Part shown: positions 16,027 to 24,227 of the stretch, one piece after another | Layout of the letters: every line of letters begins with the position of its first letter | Position numbering within the stretch: position 1 is the stretch's first letter | DNA from: Methanobacteriota archaeon | GTDB taxonomy: Archaea > Thermoplasmatota > Thermoplasmata > Thermoplasmatales > GCA-001856825 | Assembly: GCA_017857235.1 (NCBI GenBank) | Contig: JAFMDN010000010.1 | Location: 1-39,516 of the forward strand | Direction: 5' to 3' | Length of the DNA: 39,516 nt | Position numbers and translations under genes: made by a program | Notes under the pieces: model-generated | Seen by the model: the letters and a program-made list of their open reading frames with translations, nothing else | The model's database searches: none | Told to the model about the DNA's origin: nothing

Positions 16027-16988
16027 TGAATGAACCACTTCTAGAAGTAAAGGATATTAATGTAGAATACAGATTAAGGGAGAAGGTCGTAAAGGCTGTC
16101 AGAGGTATAAATCTAAGAATAAATAAAAAGGAAATAGTGGGGATAGTTGGTGAAAGCGGGTGTGGTAAATCAACTCTGGCCATGACATTTTTAAAATTAG
16201 TTGATTCGCCTGGAAAGATAACCTCCGGCCAGATAATATACCATGGTAAAACTGATATAGATGTACTTAAATTGAAGCCCTCAGGCTTAAGGAAATACAG
16301 ATGGAAAGAAGTTTCAATGATATTTCAGGGGAGTATGAATGCCCTAAATCCTGTAACAAGGATAGAAGAGCAGATAATGGATACTATGCTTGAGCATGGA
16401 TACGACCAAGAGACAGCACTAAAAAGAGTTGATGAGCTATTGAGAGTCGCTGGCTTGAATCCTTCAGTGAAAAATTCATTCCCGCATGAGCTTAGCGGTG
16501 GAATGAAGCAGAGAGTTAACATAGCAATATCCTTAGCATGTGAGCCCTCTCTTGTAATTGCTGATGAGGCTACCACAGCTCTGGATGTGGTAGTTCAGAG
16601 GCAAATCATGGCAAGGCTTCTGAAATTGAGGGATGAATTGGGGATTTCACTTGTATTCATTACCCATGATATCTCACTTGTCGCTAATATTGCAGATAGG
16701 GTTTATGTTATGTATGCTGGTAAAGTAGTTGAAAATGCACCTGTTGAAGAATTATTCTATAATCCAAAACATCCCTATACCATAGCCCTTTTGAACTCTA
16801 TTCCAAGTATTCAGAAAGATAAGAAAATAAAGGGAATTCCGGGTACACCACCTGATCTTTCTAAACCCATAAAAGGGTGTCCATTTGCACCTCGCTGCAA
16901 TAAGGCATTTGATAAATGCCATGAGGTCGAACCTGATTTAATATCAATCGGACAGGATCATGAGGTATCCTGCCATCTCTACGGGTGA
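16026..16988 (+). CDS. dppD: Peptide ABC transporter ATPase DppD
   Basis: One of two ATPases energising the importer. Walker A GESGCGKS, the Q-loop MIFQGSMNALNP, signature LSGGMKQR and Walker B LVIADEATTALD are all intact. The C-terminal oligopeptide-transporter tail has the cysteine cluster GCPFAPRC then C and C, seen in DppD/OppD and linked to an Fe-S site in some members. ATG 16026 is preferred over the in-frame GTG at 16023 because GAGGTG at 16013-16018 sits seven bases upstream of the ATG. The start overlaps the dppC stop by one base. Confidence 0.93.
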   Translation: MNEPLLEVKDINVEYRLREKVVKAVRGINLRINKKEIVGIVGESGCGKSTLAMTFLKLVDSPGKITSGQIIYHGKTDIDVLKLKPSGLRKYRWKEVSMIFQGSMNALNPVTRIEEQIMDTMLEHGYDQETALKRVDELLRVAGLNPSVKNSFPHELSGGMKQRVNIAISLACEPSLVIADEATTALDVVVQRQIMARLLKLRDELGISLVFITHDISLVANIADRVYVMYAGKVVENAPVEELFYNPKHPYTIALLNSIPSIQKDKKIKGIPGTPPDLSKPIKGCPFAPRCNKAFDKCHEVEPDLISIGQDHEVSCHLYG

Positions 16989-16993
16989 TCTTG

Positions 16994-17971
16994 ATGAATT
17001 CAGTAATTGAACTTGAGAATGTGACAAAAATTTTCACCAATACACAGGGAATAATAAGAAGAAAAAAGAAGCGTGTCTATGCTCTTCATGATGTTAATCT
17101 ATCCATAGGTGAGAAAGAAATTCTTGGATTAATAGGAGAAAGTGGTTCAGGGAAAACTACCCTCGGATTAGCTGTTCTTAGGCTACTGGATCTGGAGGGG
17201 GGTAGGATACTTTTCAAGGGTAAAGATATTCTCAGCATGGACAAAAGAGAGATATTTAAATTTAGGGAAAAGACCGAAATGATATTTCAAGATCCCTATG
17301 GCTCTCTCAATCCAGTTCAATCGGTATACAAAATAATTTCCACACCATACAAAGTATTCAATAAAAATGTAAAGGAAAGGGACGTAATTGAAAAAGTCAT
17401 GGATACACTTGAGATGGTTGGTCTGACACCACCAGAGCAGTACCTTGCGAAATATCCTAATCAATTAAGCGGGGGACAGCGTCAGAGGGTAGGCATAGCA
17501 AGGGCCATCATAACAAATCCAGAATTCCTTGTGGCAGATGAACCGGTCTCAATGCTTGATGTCTCTCTAAGGGCAGATGTGCTTAACATCTTATTGGAAT
17601 CAAGATTAAAACTTGGAACTTCCATATTATTTATATCTCACGACATAGCGGTTACACAATATGTTTCAGATAGAATTGCAGTTATGCATTTAGGTCAGAT
17701 AGTTGAGATTGCTGAATCAACTGAACTCGTAAATAACCCCCTTCACCCTTATACCCAAACATTAATTAATTCCATACCTATCCCCGATCCAAAAAAGAAA
17801 TGGGATACTTCTGAGCCTAAGGCACTGGCAGGAGAGTATAATAATGAAGGAAAAAATGAGTGTAGTTTTGCCAGAAAGTGTCCCTTTGTAATGGACAGGT
17901 GCAGAAATTCAAGACCTAAGATGATTGAAAAAGGGGACAAGCATTATGTGGCATGCTACCTCTATGAATAA
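16994..17971 (+). CDS. dppF: Peptide ABC transporter ATPase DppF
   Basis: The partner ATPase of DppD. Walker A GESGSGKT, Q-loop MIFQDPYGSLNP, signature LSGGQRQR and Walker B LVADEPVSMLD are present. A C-terminal cysteine set (ECSFARKCPFVMDRC and a final C) mirrors that of DppD. ATG 16994 is chosen over a GTG at 16985 because GGTGATC, complementary to the 3' end of archaeal 16S rRNA, lies just upstream at 16984-16990. Its 3' end overlaps the convergent namZ gene by 10 bp. The operon dppB-C-D-F lacks its own binding-protein gene, which lies 4.5 kb away. Confidence 0.93.
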   Translation: MNSVIELENVTKIFTNTQGIIRRKKKRVYALHDVNLSIGEKEILGLIGESGSGKTTLGLAVLRLLDLEGGRILFKGKDILSMDKREIFKFREKTEMIFQDPYGSLNPVQSVYKIISTPYKVFNKNVKERDVIEKVMDTLEMVGLTPPEQYLAKYPNQLSGGQRQRVGIARAIITNPEFLVADEPVSMLDVSLRADVLNILLESRLKLGTSILFISHDIAVTQYVSDRIAVMHLGQIVEIAESTELVNNPLHPYTQTLINSIPIPDPKKKWDTSEPKALAGEYNNEGKNECSFARKCPFVMDRCRNSRPKMIEKGDKHYVACYLYE

Positions 17972-19020
17972 ATAAGGAATTTTTTTCTTATTTCATTAAA
18001 TTTTTCTAATTGAGAATTCCATTTTTCTAGAATTTCTTCATACGTCACTGATCCGCTTATATAATTATAAATCGAATCATCTCCAAGCAATAGGTCCATT
18101 TTCTTTTTATTTATTTCCAATTTATTATAAGATTTCATTATATCAAATACCAATTTGAAAGGGTCATATTTTGATCTGTCCAATATATGAACGTAATATC
18201 CATCAATTAACTCCCCCGAATATAATGAATACATTGGCCTGAATTTTACATGCCTTAGTTTGATTCCTTCAACATCAGTTTCTACCTTTTCTAATCCAGG
18301 AGCGCCAAATTGCATGAATGGAGATGGGGTTCCTCTACCAACGGAAATATTCGTGGCTTCCAATAAACAGAAAGCCTGATAGTTTACCACGGATTCCATT
18401 GTAGGAAGATGTAGAGAAAGAGGGACATAATAGTTCAAAGCATCTTCGTGCCACATGGACCTACTGTAACCTTCCATTGATTTTATTTCGATTTCAGCAT
18501 TTATTTTTCTATTAAAAAATAATGCCAATTCACCTGGTGTCATGCCATACTTAATTGGAATACTTTCAATTCCTACAAAGCTTAAATTGCTTTCTGGCAA
18601 GATAGGACCATAAATTTCATCAGCCCTTATTGGATTTGGCCTGTCCAATACAATCATCCTGATCCCATTCTTTTTAGCACTTTCCATTACCAGCTTCATG
18701 GTAGAAATGTATGTGAAATACCTTACCCCTGCATCCTCTATATCATAAACTATAGCATCTATTCCATCTAAGTCTTCATCTCTAGGAGATTTAATGCTTC
18801 CATAAAGCGACCTTACTTTTATTCCTTTTATATATGAATCACCTATGCTTTCACCATCAAGCATCGTCCCGTATAGGCCTTGCTCGGGAGTAAATATCAG
18901 AGAAACATTCTCCAGCTTATCAAAATTGTAGATAAGATTGGAATCCACACCAGTTGCATTGGTAACCAGTGCAATTTTTCCATAGATATTTTTAAACTGG
19001 TCCAGCCCTAATTTTATCAT
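17962..19020 (-). CDS. namZ: Exo-beta-N-acetylmuramidase NamZ-like (DUF1343, GH171)
   Basis: NamZ of Bacillus subtilis removes MurNAc from the non-reducing ends of peptidoglycan chains. The DUF1343 pattern runs through this 352-aa protein: IALVTNATGV (16-25), TPEQG (44-48), SLYG (71-74), YDIEDAGVRYFTY (92-104), LDRPNP (125-130), SFVGIESIPIKYGMTPGELA (147-166). Bacterial members usually have EHG and HG where this one has EQG and YG, so two His are replaced. There is no signal peptide, whereas B. subtilis NamZ is secreted; a cytoplasmic role on imported fragments is inferred. It is divergent from the AmiE-like gene across only 37 bp, mirroring the Bacillus amiE-nagZ-namZ neighbourhood. Confidence 0.9.
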   Translation of the reverse strand: MIKLGLDQFKNIYGKIALVTNATGVDSNLIYNFDKLENVSLIFTPEQGLYGTMLDGESIGDSYIKGIKVRSLYGSIKSPRDEDLDGIDAIVYDIEDAGVRYFTYISTMKLVMESAKKNGIRMIVLDRPNPIRADEIYGPILPESNLSFVGIESIPIKYGMTPGELALFFNRKINAEIEIKSMEGYSRSMWHEDALNYYVPLSLHLPTMESVVNYQAFCLLEATNISVGRGTPSPFMQFGAPGLEKVETDVEGIKLRHVKFRPMYSLYSGELIDGYYVHILDRSKYDPFKLVFDIMKSYNKLEINKKKMDLLLGDDSIYNYISGSVTYEEILEKWNSQLEKFNEIRKKFLIYS

Positions 19021-19057
19021 TTGAACAACCTTTTATATAGATCAACAATTGCATTAT
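19021..19057. promoter_or_regulatory. Very short divergent promoter namZ / amiE-like
   Basis: Only 37 bp separate the two start codons. TTTTATATAG at 19031-19040 centres about 23 nt before ATG 19058, the right spacing for a leaderless transcript. The same stretch reads CTATATAAAA toward namZ but lies only about 15 nt from its ATG, so the namZ TATA box is uncertain. The two directions must share or compete for this DNA. Confidence 0.4.
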
Positions 19058-20116
19058 ATGGATTGCTATTCTGAAATCTTAAAGAAATACAAAATGGCGG
19101 CAATGGGTTACACACTGCTTGTTAATTATAAGGGAGAGGAAATTATAAATTGTTACGATGGGTCAATAACTGAATTAGGGTTCAGTTATTCCTCTCAGAC
19201 AGTTTATGATCTTGCATCCCTTACAAAAGTTCTAGCCACTCTCCCCCTGACATTAATACTTCTTGACAGGGGTGAAATTACTCTCAAGGACACAATTTCA
19301 AGCCTTAATCTTTTCCCAGAATTTAAGAACATAGGAAAATTGACTATTGAAAATCTATTGACCCACACTTCTGGAATGATTCCAGACAAACCTTTATGGA
19401 AGATTGGGCAAGATAAGTATTCATACTTGAAGGGAATCGATGAGGAAGCTGAAAGAGCTTCTCCATATACACAGGAATGGTACTCAGATCTCAATTTCAT
19501 TTTGCTAGGATTTGTATTAGAAGAAATATATGGAAAAAGCTTAGATAAGGCATTTAGGGATGAAATCGCTTTGAAATTAGGATTGAGATATACAACCTTC
19601 AACCCTGATTTCGATAAATCTATTATTGCTCCTACCGAGAATACTAAGGATAGAGGTTTAGTATGGGGTAAGGTACACGATGAAAAATCTTATTACATAG
19701 GTGGGGTTGCAGGCCATGCCGGTCTTTTTAGCAATGCAGATGAGATTTCTAAACTAATTTTTTCTATGATGGATGAAACATTATTTTCCAGATCAACATT
19801 CCTTCTTTCCACAGAAAATAGAAATAGGTATGTGGGAGGAATTTTTGGCCTGGGGTGGATGACAAAGACGGAGAGGCCAAATAACACTAGTAAATCCTTT
19901 GACCTCTCTGGATTCTTCGGGGATTATGCTCCTTTTGGAACGATAGGTCACACAGGATTCACTGGCACTTCAATATTGATAGATTTAGAGAATGAAATAC
20001 AGGTTATTCTTTTGACAAACAGGGTATATCCATCAAGGGAAAATGAGGGCCATATAAGATTCAGAAGATTACTCCACAATTCAGTCTACAGATGGCTTGG
20101 AGTTGGACCTTTTTAG
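19058..20116 (+). CDS. AmiE/YbbE-like serine hydrolase of the beta-lactamase family
   Basis: A class C beta-lactamase-fold serine hydrolase (352 aa). The nucleophile motif SxxK is S54-L-T-K57, the second motif YSD is at 142-144, and the third is the GHTGFTG segment near the C-terminus. This GHTGFTGT form is typical of the subgroup that includes B. subtilis YbbE (AmiE), an N-acetylmuramoyl-L-alanine amidase encoded beside nagZ and namZ. It is therefore the best candidate here for separating stem peptides from MurNAc. It has no signal peptide, unlike the Bacillus enzyme. ATG 19058 is preferred over an in-frame TTG at 19049 because a TATA box lies 23 nt upstream. Its end overlaps murQ by 36 bp. 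An esterase or D-aminopeptidase cannot be excluded. Confidence 0.85.
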   Translation: MDCYSEILKKYKMAAMGYTLLVNYKGEEIINCYDGSITELGFSYSSQTVYDLASLTKVLATLPLTLILLDRGEITLKDTISSLNLFPEFKNIGKLTIENLLTHTSGMIPDKPLWKIGQDKYSYLKGIDEEAERASPYTQEWYSDLNFILLGFVLEEIYGKSLDKAFRDEIALKLGLRYTTFNPDFDKSIIAPTENTKDRGLVWGKVHDEKSYYIGGVAGHAGLFSNADEISKLIFSMMDETLFSRSTFLLSTENRNRYVGGIFGLGWMTKTERPNNTSKSFDLSGFFGDYAPFGTIGHTGFTGTSILIDLENEIQVILLTNRVYPSRENEGHIRFRRLLHNSVYRWLGVGPF

Positions 20117-20911
20117 TAGGTTTAGGGCTTCTGGTATATTGTAATTAACCATCTCTAATATTTTTCTGGCCTTTTCCTCATCTATCCCAAACTTGTCAAT
20201 AAGTATTTTTACAGCTCGATTTTTGAGTTTTTCATTATAAAATGCCTTCATGTGCGTCATAACATTTCCATCTGTCTTTCCCAATTTTATTGCCAGGGTG
20301 GTACTTATAATGTTGAGAGTCATTTTCTGAGCAGTTCCAGCCTTCATCCTGGTTGATCCCTGAATAACCTCCTCCCCTGTATCCAATACAATGCTATAAT
20401 CAGAGATTTTAGAAACTACAGAATTCCTGTTATTTGTAATGGATACCGTATAGGCCCCAACTGACTTTCCGTATTCTATGGCTGCAACTACAAATGGAGT
20501 TCTTCCAGATGCAGTTATACCAATTACAACGTCCTTCTCATTTAGCTCATAACCTTTGAGCTCCTCTATGGCCTTTTCCCTATCGTCCTCGGCCCCTTCC
20601 TTACTTTTGGCCAAGGCCTCATTTCCACCTGCCATTATGTAATAGAATATGTACATAATGCCATATGTGGGTTCTAACTCTGCAACGTCCTGGGCAGCTA
20701 TCCTACCACTTGTACCGGCCCCAACATAAAAAACCCTGCCACCTGCAGTAACCCTCTCATAGATAGAATCTATCACCTTAGCAATTGATTCCTTTGCACA
20801 ACCAACAGCTTCATAAGCTCTTATATCCTCTAAGTGGATTGTCTCCACGATTTTCAGCGTGTCCATCTTATCAATGTCCCTAGTTCTTATGTTGTTGTCC
20901 TCAGTACCCAT
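20081..20911 (-). CDS. murQ: N-acetylmuramic acid 6-phosphate etherase
   Basis: MurQ cleaves the lactyl ether of MurNAc-6P, giving GlcNAc-6P and D-lactate. It is the committing step of MurNAc use and has no other known role. The SIS-domain motif GAGTSGR is at 64-70. Glu78 in AELEPTYG aligns with the catalytic Glu of E. coli MurQ (in SECPPT), and Glu108 in EGAEDD aligns with the second essential Glu. At 276 aa it is slightly shorter than bacterial MurQ (about 300). The gene overlaps nagA by 11 bp. GGAGGT-like sequences precede the ATG (AGGAGGTT about 10 nt upstream and GGAGA at 5 nt). It overlaps the AmiE-like gene end-to-end by 36 bp. Confidence 0.94.
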   Translation of the reverse strand: MGTEDNNIRTRDIDKMDTLKIVETIHLEDIRAYEAVGCAKESIAKVIDSIYERVTAGGRVFYVGAGTSGRIAAQDVAELEPTYGIMYIFYYIMAGGNEALAKSKEGAEDDREKAIEELKGYELNEKDVVIGITASGRTPFVVAAIEYGKSVGAYTVSITNNRNSVVSKISDYSIVLDTGEEVIQGSTRMKAGTAQKMTLNIISTTLAIKLGKTDGNVMTHMKAFYNEKLKNRAVKILIDKFGIDEEKARKILEMVNYNIPEALNLLKRSNSKPSVD

Positions 20912-22031
20912 CTATATCTCCAACCTCCTGATATTTATCTCCCCTAATTATTCCCTTTAAATTGAATTGCGTATCAAATACGTTCATCCTACCATAATTT
21001 CCAATGTCAATGTAGCCATGATTAATGCCCATTATTCTTGAAGGGTTTACTGTGAGAGCACTGAGAAATTGTTCAGGCTTAAACCCTATGGAAATCATGT
21101 TCTTGAAAGCTTTGTCTAGCGTTAAGGTGCTACCTGCTATTGTATCAGTCCCTTTTATCTTAGCCACTCCTTCTTTAACTTCAACATCTAGCTCTCCAAG
21201 TTTGTATTGTCCATCGCCCATTAAAGTTGCCGAAATGGAATCTGTTATCATCACTATATTCTCCAATTTTTTACATTTGAAAATTAACTTTATTGTTTCT
21301 GGCGCAAGGTGTATCAGATCTGCTATGAACTCAACATTTACATCGTCCCTAACCAATGACTCCCCTATTAGACCCGGGTCCCTATGGTGGAATGGCCTCA
21401 TTGCATTGAATAGATGTGTAACATGCCGTGAGCCTGCATTGAATCCCTCAACACATTTTTCCGTTGTGCAATCGGTATGGCCAATACTAAAAATTATACT
21501 TTCGTTAAAATTCTTTATCATTTCTATTGCCCCATCGAGCTCAGGTGCAATATCTATGATTTTCAATGCATCCCTGTACTTTGAAATTAAATGTTTAATA
21601 GGGAATTTACTGGGTGGAATCAGATTTTTTGGGTTATGGGCACCTTTTTTATTTATGGAGATCAATGGCCCCTCTAATCTTCCAGCTAGTATATTTCCCC
21701 TGGGAATAGAAGACTTAACATTTGTCAAGAAATTTTCTATTACTGGGATGGGTGCAGAAACAATTGTGGGAACGAAGAATTGAACTCCATGCATCAATAA
21801 GACCCTTTCCCATTTTTTGAAATCTTCTTCTGAAGCCGTAAAACTATCTATACCTTTTATCCCATGTGTATGAATGTCCACAAATGAAGGTGTCAAAATT
21901 GCATCAGTAAAATCTATGCAATCATGACACTCATTGAAAGTTATATTGACAATTTTATCCCTTTCAATCTTAATTGTAAAATCTTCAATTATTTTCGTGC
22001 CTGAATAACCTTTTTTAAAATAATACTTCAT
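20901..22031 (-). CDS. nagA: N-acetylglucosamine-6-phosphate deacetylase
   Basis: A metal-dependent amidohydrolase that deacetylates GlcNAc-6P to GlcN-6P plus acetate. Motifs in order: PSFVDIHTHG (48-57, metal-site HxH), LEGPLIS (119-125), GHTD (184-187), HLFNAM (206-211), DLIHL (238-242) and the catalytic Asp in ITDS (D264). Length (376 aa) is normal for NagA. It sits between the deaminase gene (4-bp overlap) and murQ (11-bp overlap), so product flows directly along the operon: MurQ makes its substrate, and the SIS deaminase uses its product. Confidence 0.94.
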   Translation of the reverse strand: MKYYFKKGYSGTKIIEDFTIKIERDKIVNITFNECHDCIDFTDAILTPSFVDIHTHGIKGIDSFTASEEDFKKWERVLLMHGVQFFVPTIVSAPIPVIENFLTNVKSSIPRGNILAGRLEGPLISINKKGAHNPKNLIPPSKFPIKHLISKYRDALKIIDIAPELDGAIEMIKNFNESIIFSIGHTDCTTEKCVEGFNAGSRHVTHLFNAMRPFHHRDPGLIGESLVRDDVNVEFIADLIHLAPETIKLIFKCKKLENIVMITDSISATLMGDGQYKLGELDVEVKEGVAKIKGTDTIAGSTLTLDKAFKNMISIGFKPEQFLSALTVNPSRIMGINHGYIDIGNYGRMNVFDTQFNLKGIIRGDKYQEVGDIDGY

Positions 22032-22963
22032 TTCACCACCTTGGATAGCTTTGATGGGCTATCCGGGTTCATTCCCAAGGATATTGCATGGTAATAGCTT
22101 AGGAGTTGAAGAGCCATTAATATTCCCAAGTGAATATTGATTTCATCTTTTGAATCTACAAAAATTTCATTGGCAGGGTCATTGCTAATAACAATTGGGT
22201 GAGCGTCATAGATAGCAACCCTTTTCTCAATCTCCGGATTTACGCTCAACATAATTACGCTCCATTCTGAGTTTAATATCTGTATGGGACCGTGCAAAAA
22301 CTCCCTCTCGGGGTAATGATAGGTGATTGCTTCAGATGTTTCCTGAAGTTTTAATGCTCCTTCCATTGCAAGGGGATATTTTAACCCTGTACCGAGAAGC
22401 ACCACCTTGTTTCCGATCTTCTCTGCATAGAATTTTATATTTTCATTTTCCATTACTCCTTCCAATACTTTTTTGGAATTATCAAATTCCCCTTTTTCCA
22501 AAAGAGAGAGCGAAATCATTGTTTGAGCAAAATGGCTCTTTGTTGCAGCAACTGACTTTTCTTCGCCAGCTCCAGCATCGAAATGTGCATCTGTTAATTT
22601 AGCCAGGCTAGAATTTGGAAAATCTGTAATGGAAATGGTTTTTGAGCCAGTCTTTTTCATAATTTCCGCAGCCGCAAGAATATCAGAACTTTCTCCCGAA
22701 TGACTGAATAAGATGGTAACATAATTGGATAAATCAAGGCCTTCAAGGTATTTAATTTCTGAAGACTGTAATGTGTAAGAGAGAAGACCTTTCCTTAGAA
22801 GAACATAATTCATGAGAACCGATGCGTTGTAGCTTGTGCCACTCCCTGTGATAATTACTTTCTTATTCTTTAAAATAGACCAAAGTTCTCTACCGATACT
22901 TCTGTAATAATCCTTTTTTTGAACCAATTTAATATTCTCCTCAATTTCATCTATCATGTGCAT
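22028..22963 (-). CDS. Double-SIS glucosamine-6-phosphate deaminase (GlmD-type)
   Basis: A two-SIS-domain protein resembling the isomerase half of GlmS without the glutaminase domain. SGTSYNA is at 41-47 and SHSGESSD at 87-94; the second domain has EFLHGP near a conserved Glu-rich turn (LQETSEAITYHYPERE). In Thermococcus a similar archaeal protein (GlmD) deaminates GlcN-6P to fructose-6-P, and the position after nagA fits this reaction. It would return the sugar to central metabolism and release ammonia. The start is supported by GGGGAGA six bases upstream. It overlaps nagA by 4 bp. Reverse, biosynthetic use is less likely given its operon partners. Confidence 0.88.
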   Translation of the reverse strand: MHMIDEIEENIKLVQKKDYYRSIGRELWSILKNKKVIITGSGTSYNASVLMNYVLLRKGLLSYTLQSSEIKYLEGLDLSNYVTILFSHSGESSDILAAAEIMKKTGSKTISITDFPNSSLAKLTDAHFDAGAGEEKSVAATKSHFAQTMISLSLLEKGEFDNSKKVLEGVMENENIKFYAEKIGNKVVLLGTGLKYPLAMEGALKLQETSEAITYHYPEREFLHGPIQILNSEWSVIMLSVNPEIEKRVAIYDAHPIVISNDPANEIFVDSKDEINIHLGILMALQLLSYYHAISLGMNPDSPSKLSKVVK

Positions 22964-22974
22964 TTGTATCTCCC

Positions 22975-24153
22975 CTATTCTCTTTTCTTTCTTTTGTAAT
23001 AGATAATTGATACAACTGCTATTATAATTGCCCCTCCTATATATACAAAAATGTTCGGCCAGGAATTCTTCAGTGTACTTGGGGAGCCTATGGTATAATT
23101 AGAATATACAGTTCCATTGGATCCAGTAACAGAAAGCGTTACAGTATAACTGGAATTCTTGAGAAATGTTGTAAATACTTGATTCTTGGATACTACTTTA
23201 CCATTTATTTTCCATTCATAACTATAATTACCGAATCCGATACCTCTGGGAAATGAACCTACGAAAGTAATTTCTTTATTGAAATTTATTCTAGAACCCG
23301 TAACATTGACACCATCTTGAAGGATTGTAATTCTTACTTCTTTCTTGCTGTTGAATGGGAATGTTGGAATGCTTAAGTATATCGAAGACACATTTTCCCC
23401 ATTGAGGGTCAATACATTAATCGGTGTTAAAGTCCCATTTGATGAAGAGATATACAATGTGGTTGAGATGTTGTCATCATAACCAGGTATATAGCTCCAG
23501 ATATCAGCTGGATCTGTCTGGACTACATCGTTATTGCCTATGTATAGCATAGCGTGACCATCCCCAACTCCACCATCCATTACCACATCCCCAGGCCAGA
23601 TAATATACGAAGGCAATATAGAGTCGTTTGTCACATAATAAACCGCAGCGTGTGGGGACCCTATATAACTTGCGGGTATAGGCTGGTAACCTATTAAACC
23701 TTCAATCGTTGAATTAGTAGATATTATTGGAAGAACATATCCAGCAAGCCAATCTGCAAGTCTATATACCCCCACAATGCCATATGATCCAGGAAATCCG
23801 GAACCATAATTTGTTAAATTATCACCGGGGGGATTCTGAGCTAGATACGTTAAACCTCCAGCTATTAATGCCTCTGAAACAAAATGAGCACAATCTTCTG
23901 AATTAAAATAATCCAGGTTCTTTTGCATAACCGAATAATTTAAACCAGATGGGTAATATGCCTTATGGAAGTATTCATTGTGAACCATTAGTGCATATTC
24001 AATTGCCTTAGAAGAATTATAATTTGGGATATATGTATATAAAATGGTACTTGGATTTTTATTGCTTAAATATGTATCGCTGTTACCGTATATTGAAATT
24101 CCTGCTAACATGATCACGATTACAGCAACTGATATGGCTGCTTTTAATTGCAT
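22975..24153 (-). CDS. Surface-anchored Amidase_6-like cysteine hydrolase
   Basis: A predicted extracellular enzyme. It has an N-terminal hydrophobic signal/anchor (about residues 5-22) and a catalytic region resembling the NlpC/P60-related Amidase_6 group: AIEYALMVHNEYF then SEDCAHFVSEALIAGG with Cys88, IIWPGDVV, and GDGHAMLYIGNN with His200. A beta-rich Asn/Thr/Ser-rich region with many N-x-S/T sequons follows, then a C-terminal transmembrane helix (about 366-385) and a basic KRKKRE tail, so the body faces outside. Known relatives act on peptide or amide bonds, often in peptidoglycan. It is first in the operon with glmD, nagA and murQ, so it probably trims peptidoglycan fragments before import. 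Exact bond cut is unknown. Confidence 0.75.
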   Translation of the reverse strand: MQLKAAISVAVIVIMLAGISIYGNSDTYLSNKNPSTILYTYIPNYNSSKAIEYALMVHNEYFHKAYYPSGLNYSVMQKNLDYFNSEDCAHFVSEALIAGGLTYLAQNPPGDNLTNYGSGFPGSYGIVGVYRLADWLAGYVLPIISTNSTIEGLIGYQPIPASYIGSPHAAVYYVTNDSILPSYIIWPGDVVMDGGVGDGHAMLYIGNNDVVQTDPADIWSYIPGYDDNISTTLYISSSNGTLTPINVLTLNGENVSSIYLSIPTFPFNSKKEVRITILQDGVNVTGSRINFNKEITFVGSFPRGIGFGNYSYEWKINGKVVSKNQVFTTFLKNSSYTVTLSVTGSNGTVYSNYTIGSPSTLKNSWPNIFVYIGGAIIIAVVSIIYYKRKKRE

Positions 24154-24227
24154 ATGTGATAAATATGAAATGAGCTTAAAACTTTATTCTATTTTGATTT
24201 TGGTGAGATTAGTTCTTTAGGGAAAAT

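Noticed and set aside
19058-20116. Beta-lactamase-family protein as an antibiotic-resistance gene
   Set aside because: The GHTGFTG form of motif 3, the cytoplasmic location and the namZ/nagZ/murQ context fit an AmiE/YbbE-type hydrolase, not a secreted lactamase.
21025-21783. 252-codon ORF opposite nagA
   Set aside because: Antisense shadow of nagA, whose metal-site motifs are all on the minus strand; composition is not protein-like.
3989-24153. The island as a chitin or glycan-GlcNAc pathway only
   Set aside because: NagA, NagZ and the deaminase would fit, but AnmK, MurQ and NamZ are specific to muramic acid compounds and have no place in chitin use.
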